DNA of 64,000 nt from Aquila chrysaetos chrysaetos (Eukaryota > Chordata > Aves > Accipitriformes > Accipitridae): NCBI RefSeq assembly GCF_900496995.4, contig NC_044016.1, positions 21,618,932 to 21,682,931 on the forward strand, read 5' to 3'. Shown here in pieces: positions 34,486 to 43,991 of this stretch. The translations under genes and the position numbers were made by a program. The notes beneath the pieces are model-generated. The model was not told the DNA's origin. It was given only the letters and a program-made list of their open reading frames with translations, and did not search any database. Each line of letters begins with the position of its first letter. Within the stretch, counting starts at the first letter, position 1.

Positions 34486-35470
34486 GACAGACTTTTAATC
34501 ATTTCAAAAATTTTAAGCTAAATACATTTTCTCTCTTTTGAAGTAGGGCTATTTAAAATTAAATGTGGAACAATGGCCATCTGTATTAGGAATGAAACAG
34601 TATATTTGATAAAAACTTTTTGTCTTGTTTTGTTTTAAATATCAAGTTACACATGCTTCCTGCCAAAACATTTCAGAAAGTTGAACCAAACCACTGCCTA
34701 AGCACCTGGAACCAAAGCTTGGTAAGTGCTAAATCCACTTTTGAGAGCAATTGCTCTTCAGTGAGTAGAAGACGACAATTTTTTTCACTTCAGTTTATTC
34801 AACAACTTAGATTCAATGACTTGCTCATTCAAAGTTGAGAAACTGAATGAGGTTTGGAAAAAGCAGACAAGCTTGTTTTTCTCCTCTGGTCTATGAGGAA
34901 AATGAGGATGAGAGGACAAGATCCAGCAGATCTACAATGTTGGGGTACATGGTGTCCTGGAACAACCTGTTTAACTCACTAGCCACTGATACAACTTTCT
35001 TCATTTAATATTACTTTTTCTTTTCTGTTTTGCAGTTAAGGTGGTTCATTTAAGTAATAAACTAAGAGTGTAATAAAACTGTTTTTAGATATTTGTAGTG
35101 GTTTCAAATTTCATTCTAAATGCAGCCTGATATGAATCAATTCTAAAGAAAAACAGTCATCCTATAACAAATTAAAAATGCAGAATTCAACATTTTCCAG
35201 CATAGAAAAATGTAATAGTCAAGACCTAATAAAAGCATGTAAAGCTGTAAGTAAATATGTGTAGATAAAACTGTCTGCTGGTAACAGTAAGTATCAAAGT
35301 TAGTAGACAGGCTGTATGTGGTTTTAAGTCAACAGAGTCTTACTGGTTACAGCCTGATGAGTGTCAACCTTTCTTTAGGGAAAATAATTTAAAAGGATAA
35401 ATGGAAAACAAGTTTTGATTTAATATTTAAAATTAAGCTCTCCTGCTTGCTAATTTGAATGGGTGATTTA
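34486..35470. other. AT-rich block
   Basis: The stretch is visibly A/T-rich compared with both flanks, with many AAAT/TTTA words. Such blocks can be matrix-attachment-like DNA, decayed L3/CR1 tails or 3' UTR sequence. No family could be assigned. Confidence 0.5.
35036..35110 (+). other. Candidate terminal exon with poly(A) signals
   Basis: A long pyrimidine tract ending TTTTCTTTTCTGTTTTGCAG (35016-35035) is an excellent acceptor. It is followed by AATAAA at 35056-35061 and 35072-35077 and a T/G-rich stretch. A good donor, CTTG/GTAAGTG, lies at 34718-34728, giving a possible 314-nt intron 34722-35035. The pieces are consistent with the end of a non-coding transcript on the plus strand, but AT-rich DNA yields AATAAA often. 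Confidence 0.18.
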
Positions 35471-36164
35471 ATCTGTTCACTGAGGCTCAAATCTATCCGT
35501 TTTAGTCCAGTTTCCCTGTAGTTACTGCATGGGTGGGGTTTTATGCATCTGAAGTTTCAGTTTCAGGCTTTCTCTGTGAAGCTAAAGCCAAACCTCCCTG
35601 AATTCAGTGAGATTTTCCCCACCAGTTTGCCAGCAGTCTGGAGCAAGCTTTCAATGGTCCTGATTGGTGACTGTTCAGTTGCTCAAAACTAATGCCTAGT
35701 GCGATTCCTCACAGGTCTATCGCTGCCTGATGTGTGTCACTAACAAGTGTGCTTGTAACATTCTCAGCAGAGGAGCGAAGAAACAAGATGCTCTGATGAT
35801 AACGTGCTAGTAGTTTGTAGTGTCCCCACCTATGCTGTACCTCTCTTTCAACCTCCTGCCTGTTTACTAGATCTTTCCTAGCTCAAAATTTGCTTTAGAC
35901 AATGTCGGCAAAGCCCTTGTCAGTACCTGTGCAGAGGCAAAAAGCAATAGCCATGAAGCAGGTGAACCCAAATAAAACCCGTGATTTGAAAAGTAAAGGC
36001 AGAGTGAGCACATCTAGTCTGAGGCTAGTGGAGAATGTTGTGAAAACAGTGGAATCATCTCCTTGAAGAAGAAATAAATGACATAACAATATATTGCAAT
36101 ACAACTGGAAGTGTCAAGTCACTTATTAGGAGTTTTTCTTCTGCTTCCCCATCCTTCCTTTCCC
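35471..36164. other. Non-coding stretch, possible worn repeat
   Basis: Phrases such as GAATTCAGTGAGATTTTCCC (35600-35619) recall a 'gacttcaatgggattt' motif frequent in old sauropsid repeats, but the match is too weak to call. Confidence 0.4.
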
Positions 36165-36194
36165 CTTTCCTTTCCTTTCCTTTCCTTTCCTTTC
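36165..36194. repeat. (CTTTC)6 microsatellite
   Basis: Six perfect CTTTC units preceded by CCCC and ended by GTTG. Polypyrimidine pentanucleotide repeat, likely polymorphic. Confidence 0.9.
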
Positions 36195-36973
36195 GTTGTC
36201 CAGCCCATTCCACCCCATCTATTCATCTGGGTACCACAGGACCTTAAAGCTCCATTTCTGTTAGGCTCCATGGGAAGACCAAATGAATTAACCTCTTTCT
36301 GTCTCCAGAAGTGTGCAGCCAACCTGGCACAGAGCTGTGCTGTGCAGGGATTGCCAAGCCAGCTCTGTGCACAGCTGCACAGTCTCACTCCTCGTCTGAA
36401 CTCGTTCAGACCTCGATGTGCACCACAGAGCATGGTGCCACCCAGGCGTCTGCTAAGCGTAAGGCACAATGCAAGTGGTAGTGACAGAATGACTTGCAGT
36501 GTGCGATAGGATGATGAGGCAAAAGCAGGCAGCGGGCAAGCAACTTTGTGCTATGTCACATACATTCTTAGCTGGTTTTGTGTGCAGACAGTTCCCCTAG
36601 TGCAAGGTACATCCTGCATGTTTGCATCTCTACCTATCTGCTGATCAGCCCATCCATGTCATGAATCAGCTTCTCCATCAGGCAGAGGCCTCTGGAAAGA
36701 CATGTGCCAGCTATTTAATAAATTTATTGCAGTGTATTTACTCTGCTTAACTAGTAATGGCAGAGTTCGTGGGTAACTCCATCAGGGAAAATGTTTTCCT
36801 ATGTTCCATGACAAACATATGGACACAATTGTCTAGCTGGGCTCCAAAATGACCCATACTTGTCATCCCTGAATCAATTTCTGTTTTCCAGCTCTCCCTA
36901 CCAGTTAACAGTTCCTAGTCTTGAGCTCCTTCCTCTGGCTGTAGATGCCTATCAGCATAACTGGAATTCATGG
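36195..36973. other. Non-coding stretch
   Basis: Nothing recognised. TAATAAATTTATTG at 36717-36730 is a small AT-rich palindrome-like patch. Confidence 0.5.
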
Positions 36974-37093
36974 CATGACCTTTGATGCCTTCAGTCCTCA
37001 TGCCAGACTCCAGCAGGTCTCTGTTATCAGATACTAAAGCCTATTATAACATGAAGTGCATGCACAAATTTACCCAGGCGGGTATGCTGGCAT
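36974..37093. repeat. Unrecognised old dispersed repeat, copy 1
   Basis: Collinear with 41736-41880. CATGACCTTTGAT (36974-36986) matches exactly, and 37049-37093 aligns with 41836-41880 at about 35 of 45 positions, including 25 of 28 over AAATTTACCCAGGC... . The two copies are about 75 and 100 bp apart between these anchors, so they differ by indels. On the minus strand both can encode an AWVNL pentapeptide within similar surroundings. Family unknown to me. Confidence 0.65.
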
Positions 37094-37369
37094 CCTTGCC
37101 TGATAGTTCCTCCTTCCCAGAGGAGCACGGGCATCTCTCAGCCTCCTTAGGGCCGCCAGGGCCTCTCTTTACATTAGGAAAATATGTTGGCATGGAAGGC
37201 AAACGGTTACACATGGTTCTGCTATTTTCTCTTTCCGAGGGTAAATACTTGTTCATATCCCATGATGTCATCTTTTGACACCACACATTGGTGGTGTGGC
37301 AGGCAAAGATGGCATTCTCATCCACTGTCTGCCTGAGCCTGCAGGGACCCTCTGGCCCTGGAGCCCAAA
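37094..37369. other. Interval between unknown repeat and MIR
   Basis: No feature assigned. It may include further decayed sequence of the unknown repeat. Confidence 0.4.
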
Positions 37370-37535
37370 GATTTGTCCTCATTATCCTCCTTCTAACTCA
37401 AGAAAGCAACATTTCCCCAGGTGGAGGCACAGACGAGTGATGTGACTTGCCCAGCATCACCTTGTGAAGGCCATGGCGGAGCTGGGGACAGAAGCCAGGC
37501 CTCAAGAGTCCCAGTGCTATCATTCTGCAATACCA
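37370..37535 (+). mobile_element. MIR-type SINE, sense
   Basis: Contains GTCCTCATTATCCTCCTTCT, then GGAGGCACAGACGAGTGATG, then TGACTTGCCCAGCATCACC, then GGCGGAGCTGGGGACAGAAG and CCAGGCCTCAAGAGTCCCAG. This is the sense MIR order: 'attatccccattttac', 'gaggcacagagaggtta', 'gtgacttgcccaaggtcac', 'ggcagagctgggattagaacccagg'. The core is well preserved. Confidence 0.8.
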
Positions 37536-40500
37536 TAGCTGATTTCATGACATACATGAGTTCTTCCAAGCAATTCTGTCTCCTGTGCAGACACCACAGT
37601 CATCAGCAGGGCTGCCGCCTGGGCCCTTGGGCACAGCAGGGTACATCCCTCCTTGGCTTGACCTGCAGCAGAGCTCCAAAAACTGCAGTATGGGGAGGTG
37701 AGGGGCTGGCTGACCTCCTCCTGTCCTGGGTAGTTTGTCAAAGGTTGGGTCACATCACAGGCCCTAGTCTCTGCAGAGCTGGCCCTGGACGGTGCATAAC
37801 CAGAGCAAATCTTGCGGAGACAGCAGGACTACCTCAGCTCACCATGGTCACATGTATATAGCAAGACATCTCTTTACTAGTAGCAGATAGGATGCAGAGA
37901 GTGCTCCCAGTCTGCATACTTCGTGAGATGCCTCCTAGGACCATTTGAGCCACAAAATTCATTCTCATTTCTTCCGAGACCCTCGCACGGTGCCCTGAGC
38001 TGGTTCCTCATGCTGCATTCCTCGTGTGTGAGGACCCGGCTCACCTGTCATCTGCCTTGGCCTGCCATCAGGCTTTGGTAGCTCTGCATGAAAACTGTCC
38101 CACCTGGTTGTTCTGGATACACCGTGCAAAATCTCCCTGCCTCTGCCTGGCCTCGTGCACGCTGGCTGTGGCACGTATTTTGGATTTGGGCACTCTAGCT
38201 GCAGGCAAACTCTGTTCTCCTTCAGTGGCGTGCTGGGTTTGTTGGAGGGTATTAGGAAATGTTCCCATGGTGGGTGGAAGCACATAGTGCATCTGAGGTA
38301 ATTGCTGTGGCTGTGGGGGACAGCTCTGGCCTAGCCCACGCAGTCTTTCCTGCCCAGGTCATCTTCTGCGCTGTTTGCAGCAGTGCTGCTGTGAACGCCA
38401 CTCACCCATGCTGGCCTCGCACAACTGAGCCAGTTGCCAAACTGGAGTGCCTCAGCTGATCCAAGGGAATTTTAACTGAACCGCCTTTGCCCACTGCAAG
38501 CGGGTGCCAGTTTGTCAAGCCTTGGTGACGTTAGCTGGCACCAGGGAGTGCAGTGGGTTCACATGCATGCTCTCTGTGGGATTGCAGAAATGCTTCCTGC
38601 TAAATGACTACATGTGTGCCTTTGCAATCATTAAATGTAGGAAGTGCCTTTTGTGTGCATGATAATACACCATTACAGTCATCCCGGAAGCTGCTTGCCC
38701 CAGTGTCTCTCAGCTCATCACACAGCAAAAGTTTTGCATGTGAGAGGAGTGAGATGGGGCCAACAGCAAGCTTAGCAAATCCAGCTTCAGCCCACCAAGG
38801 GAGAAGCAAGTTCTGATGCCAGGTCCATAGACGTAGGGAGCTCTGTTAAATGTCCTCCCAGACAGACTCCATACAGTGTGGTATGGGGTAAGAGACAGAT
38901 TTGGTATTAATCAGATCTTGGGCAACTTTCAACAGTGCAGATTAAAACCAAACACCTAGAAGGGACGAGTCTTAAGTTCCTCTGTGATGTGCTTGGCCCT
39001 GGAATGGGCAGGCAGCTGCATATGAAGCTAGCTTCAACTTGAGCTCTGCAGATACAGTTCTGCAAAAAGTACATTAAACAACACTCCGCAGCAGCACAAT
39101 GAGGCCACCTTATGTGCTTGCTGCTTGTTCTCACACTGGTAGTGTGTGCTGTTCTCACACGCAGCTTCACACTCCCTAGTTATACATTAGCAACAACACA
39201 TTCTTTAGCTCAAGTTTGAGTTGGACGTAGATTGAAGCCTGATACTACAAAGTACGGTTGGGGAGAAAGAAAACATCATTCAGGGTCAAATATTTTCTCG
39301 TCTCAGGTTAGTAGGCAGAACATGTGACAAACCACTAATTACTGTTATTGATGAGTATTTATTGGGTACCAGTAGTGCAAGAGGAGATGAGGTCCTTGGG
39401 TCTAAAGGCCTTCTGAGACAAAGACACCAAACAGGCTTTCCGAGTGCAGGAGTTTTTCCCCAAGATGCAGGGCACTTCTGGGGACATGAGGTGGCATGGT
39501 GTGCTTTTGCTGAGGGGATTAGGGTCTAGGGGTCCCAAGGATGAAGTGTTTATTGTGGAGGAGCCAGAAGCTTAGCAGAGCAAGAAAGGAGGTACAGGCA
39601 TAGGCAGAACAGGAAGGGGTTGCTTTGGTGTGGGCTCAAGAGAGGTGATAAACTGTGGGTTGAATGAGCCAAGGTCCTACACTTCCATCTTCTGGCCACA
39701 CCCTCCAAATCTCCGAGGTACGCAGAAAGCACTGATCATTCAGAAAACTTGTGCTTGTCTCCCATGGTCACAGGGGCCACACCATCAGTGCATGTAGCAC
39801 ACTTGACTGGAGACAGGGAAGCTGGGACATTGCCTACAATAACCAGCTGTTCATACCAGCCATTCCTGCTCCAAATGGAGAATGCCACAATTGCGTGTTT
39901 GCACACTGGCCTTTTGTCCAGCCCCTCTCTTTTCCTGTGTAATCTACCTGACTGGAACACATTGCAGGGTATCATGCTGCTTGCAGAAAGGGCTTCAGCA
40001 TGTGCCAGCTTTGGACAACCTTTCACAACTCCAATGTCATCTTTCACTCAGGACCCAGCCATCACATGCATCCTAATAAAAATTGCATGTTTAACTCAGC
40101 TGGACCTGGGTTGAATGTCATGCCAGAACAAATGATTCCCCATCCGTGTGCAAAACCATCTTTTTTCTGAGGAAGAAATGAAGAGTAACATCAATGCAAT
40201 CAGATCCCAAGATTAATGCAAACCCATCACCAAGGAAATTTCATTTTTAATAATTCAAAATTACATAAGGAAAATGCAATAGGGAAGAGAGGAGCAAGTA
40301 AAGCCAAAATAGATCAAGGCAGAGAGCTCCAGCTGTCTCACCAGCTGCCTTTGGCCACTGACAGCTCAATCTAAATCTTAACATAGGGGCACAGGGCTGA
40401 TGATGGCAGATCACACTGCCTCCCTTATTGCCTCACATGATCACAGTGGCAGTTTTGCTAAAACATGGGAGGACAGGTTGATGGAGAATATTAGCTGTTA

Positions 40501-40964
40501 TCTTCCCCTCCCCTTTTCCTCTCACTTTGATGCTTTGCGGGGCAGCCATGCTGTGATCTTAGGCCTGATATATGTATAGCCCTCCTGCAGCCCTCTTTTA
40601 AGAGGATGCTTGGCCCGGGGAGAGAGGTGGAGGCAGAACTGGCCACTAAAAGGGTTTTGCTGAGAGATCCTTTTGGGTATTCATCAGAGATCTCTGCTTC
40701 CATTTATTTATTATTTCATAGAGCCTTTGTACTCTCCTGGATCAGTAGCATGTGGAAGGACAGGAGAAGAGGCAGAGCTGTACAGGAGGCTGTACTAGCC
40801 CACTGAAAACTGCAGACTAGAAAAAAGATCTGGACTCATTCTTGGTCTCTGCCTTTTTGATTGCATGTGTATCACAAGGGCCATGATCCTGCTCAGGAGA
40901 CAGCAGCTGGTGGACTTTGTGCAAGTAGACTCATGGAGCTTCAGCTGAGACGCAGCCTGTTTCA
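37536..40964. other. Non-coding stretch
   Basis: No exon recognised. The region 40180-40300 is A/T-rich with several ATTAATG/TTTAATAATT cores and could be a conserved non-coding block. Overlapping frames of up to 146 codons on both strands are not gene-like. Confidence 0.5.
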
Positions 40965-41080
40965 GGCAGTGAAGCTGAAGTGGTCTCAGGTGTAACAGAA
41001 GTTAAGAGATTTGCCAAAGGTCACAGAAAAACTGCGACAGAAACAGGACCAAATGTAGGACCTTCACTGCAGGGCCACCC
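40965..41080 (+). mobile_element. MIR-type SINE fragment, sense
   Basis: Core words GAAGTTAAGAGATTTGCCAA and AGGTCACAGAAAAACTGCGA correspond to the MIR core 'gaggttaagtaacttgcccaaggtcacacagctagtaagtggcagagc'. The flanks decay quickly. Confidence 0.65.
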
Positions 41081-41096
41081 ATGTCATGGGAGACAC

Positions 41097-41114
41097 AATA
41101 GTTGGGCAACTATT
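41097..41114. repeat. Perfect 18-bp inverted repeat
   Basis: AATAGTTG and CAACTATT separated by GG, directly after the MIR fragment. Chance occurrence is plausible. Confidence 0.55.
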
Positions 41115-41148
41115 TCTAGGGAAGAGATGCCAAACCCTGATGCCTAAA

Positions 41149-41172
41149 GAGCCCTTGTGAGACATCCCCTTA
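41149..41172. repeat. 24-bp segment repeated at 41786-41809
   Basis: Both start GAGC(C/T)CTTGTGAGACA and end CCCCTTA, matching at 22 of 24 positions, 637 bp apart. The second copy lies within the unrecognised repeat (copy 2), suggesting that more of this neighbourhood is related repeat sequence. Confidence 0.7.
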
Positions 41173-41735
41173 CAGAGTTTCTTGGCCAGCCCTGGGAAGC
41201 CTGGGCAGAACAAGAACGCAATAGTTGTCTCATTTATCAAACAAGGCAGTGACTGCACAGGCCAAATCTTGTCCTGACTCACTCAGGTAGGTTGGTGTAA
41301 ATGTTGCTTAGGTAAAATCAGTGTTTCAGCTACCAGAAGTGAACGTCTTGGCCTAACAGAGTGACAGGGAAAGGATGCACATTTGGACAAACCTAATAAC
41401 TGTGCTGTGGTAACAGTTTCTTTAGATTGTCTTGAGGGTACAAGTGGCTCATGTTCAGAGAGCTGGATATGGCACTTGTCCTTCTGAAATCCACTTCTCC
41501 CAAACCTCTAGTGCTAGCTCCCCTGTACAAACCTCAATGCAAAATTACTCAACCACAGCAGCATGTTGACATGCAAGATTTTGCTGATTAATAAACAGCA
41601 GTTTTTCCCAATGCTTCCATACAGTTGTTCTGCCAGTGGGAGGTATGATTTCAGGAACATTAACATGAATAAACAATGTCCTATGACATCTGCATTTATT
41701 GGGTCTGCTTCCCTCTCTCATCTCCAAATTTCTGA
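41173..41735. other. Non-coding stretch
   Basis: Nothing recognised; probably flanking or decayed repeat sequence. Confidence 0.45.
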
Positions 41736-41880
41736 CATGACCTTTGATAAGACAGTGGTTTGCTGGAATGACACTAGCTTGCTAGGAGCTCTTGTGAGAC
41801 AACCCCTTATCAAAGGCTGAGCACAGCCATGACCGGCATGGAGTGCCAGTCTAAATTTACCCAGGCTGCTATGTTGGCAT
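41736..41880. repeat. Unrecognised old dispersed repeat, copy 2
   Basis: Partner of the copy at 36974-37093: the exact CATGACCTTTGAT at 41736-41748, then GGCATGGAGTGCCAGTCT and AAATTTACCCAGGCTGC at the corresponding places. Same orientation as copy 1. Confidence 0.65.
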
Positions 41881-42239
41881 GCATCCCTAAATTCTCAGCT
41901 TCATGGACTTTTATCTTCCCCTGTGAAACGAGGGCATCACGGACTCTCCTCTTAGCTGCCACTAGCCTGTCTGACACCACAGAAATATGCCCAAGTGCAA
42001 ACATGCTCACCTTCCCAACCCATACACAGAGCTCCCCTCCCCAAAAACCTCAGGGAAGATATGTTTAAAATATGTGTTTCCCAAGTGCAGCTCTGTTTAC
42101 TCGATAGTGATTGTTCAAGGAGGTGTTTTTGGCCTCTCCCATTCTTTGGTTCTCAACCTAACAAGGGCTGTATTCTTGTCACGGTGTTTATCGGGCAATG
42201 AAGGAGAAGCAGCAATGGCTTCCCAGTGCCAGCTGGCAC
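41881..42239. other. Non-coding stretch
   Basis: Nothing recognised apart from possible continuation of the unknown repeat to about 41.9 kb. Confidence 0.4.
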
Positions 42240-42310
42240 CGTGCCATGTGATTGTTGTCAATTGGGAATGTAATAATCGTAATAATATGTTTCTCACTCA
42301 GTTGAAACCT
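42240..42310. promoter_or_regulatory. SOX/homeodomain motif cluster, candidate enhancer
   Basis: A SOX-type ATTGTTG (42251-42257) and CAATTG (42259-42264) sit next to TAATAATCGTAATAAT (42271-42286). The compact SOX plus TAAT grammar is typical of deeply conserved neural or placodal enhancers, but no conservation data are available here. Confidence 0.25.
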
Positions 42311-43339
42311 CTCCTGAGATGCTCTTTTTATCTGAGGGGAGGAGGGGGAAGGATCTATGACTCTGCCTGTCTCAGTCTGCCACTCCAGCTGGGTCTCTTT
42401 ATCCTTCCAACCTTGCCTGTGGCAAACCAGGTGCCTCTGGAAAGGCTGCAGCTAACTTCACCCTGATACGCTCTTTGGCTGCGGGGAGAAGGCCCCCGCA
42501 AATTGTCTCTATGCACGAGAAGGGCTTCTGGACACCCGATCTGCCTCCTGCAGCTCTCCATGCAGTCTGGTGTCTGGGCTGTGGATAGCTCCGAGTCTGC
42601 AAGAAGGCTCTGGAGCACCAGGACAGCATGTACGACAGGAGAGGAGTGGCTCAGCCCCAAGTCTCCCCCTCTAACTTTCCTGCCTGTCTGGCTGTTAGGT
42701 AGTAGAAGGGAACTCAGTCATTAATAACTCTTGCAGTTTTTTGGCCTCCGCACTGAGCCTGTTCATGAGAGACCAATTATAATTGTGCTGTGGCCAGAAA
42801 TCTCAGCTAAATGGCCAACGTCCTCAGATTCTAAGAAATGCTGTGGAAGAATTTCTTTGTGGAGAGAGAGAGGATGAGAAAAAAGAGGATTTTCTTGGAC
42901 ACATGGCAGTCTGCGAGCAGGGCCAGGATTTCGTACAAAGCAGCTCGCTGTGGCTGGCTCCCTGTGCAGAGAGCCAGCAGGAGGCCCGCATGTCACTTCA
43001 GAACTAAGGCATCCCACTTTCCTCACAGGGGGATGATTTTCACCCTCCAGCCATCTCTACAGGAGCCCACCACTGCCCTGCTCCTTCCACCACGCACCTC
43101 TCAGGAGTGGGGCCCTTGGGAGAGGATGGGCAGAGCCTGGACTGACGCCAAGATCCTGGGGCAGGGAGGCTCCTCGTCTCCTTTCTTGCTGTCTGAGTCA
43201 TTGGGTCCCTGGGGGGAATCCTTTCCTAAGGGCAAATCTGCACTGCATGTTTGTACCCATTTAACCCCTAAGAGAAATTAATGCATTTCATGAATGCCTG
43301 GGTGTTCTCAGCACACTGAGATCTAAAATCTGCATTTCC
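42311..43339. other. Non-coding stretch
   Basis: Moderately GC-rich. The 147-codon frame at 42838-43281 has no recognisable domain. Confidence 0.5.
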
Positions 43340-43358
43340 AAAAAAAAAAAAAAAAAAA
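43340..43358. repeat. A19 homopolymer
   Basis: Nineteen consecutive A, with an additional A-rich patch at 43395-43412. It could be the tail of a decayed plus-strand retroposon, but no body is recognised to the left. Confidence 0.85.
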
Positions 43359-43971
43359 GCTGACTAAAATGGTCACAAAATATATTAAAATAATGGGGAA
43401 AAAAAAAAGAAAGTAAAATCTCTGCATCAAGGGATTTATCCCTGAGCACATGACAGGTTTGTAGAACAATGCAGGGAGGGAGTGTATGAAAAAGGCTTTA
43501 TGATAGTTGAAGGTTTAAAGTGTGTAACTGTTTTCCAGGAGTTAATCCCAGATACAAGAGCACTTTGCAGACACACATTAGGAGTTTGCCTTCATTCAGG
43601 TGCTGATGCAGAAGGGGAGCAGTCTCCTGCCACAGCGCATGTTGCACTTCTGTTTGCTGTGGAGTGGCAGGTTAGGAGAAAATGTCCTGTGTATTTAGTG
43701 AATCAGGGAATGGTAGGGATGTGTTCTGTTCTCTGCCAGAGCACTGCAGTACTGCCAGCATTTCCTTACCCTGCAGTCACATATGGAAATGTGGGGGTTT
43801 TGGCAGGTGTTTAGACTTTTTTTTTCTACCCATTCAGTGAGGTGTATACCACCAAAAGCTGGGATTGGCCAGAAGGCACACATCTGGGCTGGTGCGGCCA
43901 CCTGAGCTTAGAATTGCAGTAATGACAGGAAAGGGCTGTCTTGGCCATTGTCTGAGGGGGCAGCAACTATG
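43359..43971. other. Non-coding stretch
   Basis: Nothing recognised. Confidence 0.5.
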
Positions 43972-43991
43972 CCTTGTCAATTTTGACAAGG
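43972..43991. repeat. Perfect 20-bp inverted repeat
   Basis: CCTTGTCAA and TTGACAAGG flank TT. A further CTCCTTGTCAGGAG lies at 44000-44013, repeating the CCTTGTCA word. Possible hairpin; near chance expectation. Confidence 0.7.
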
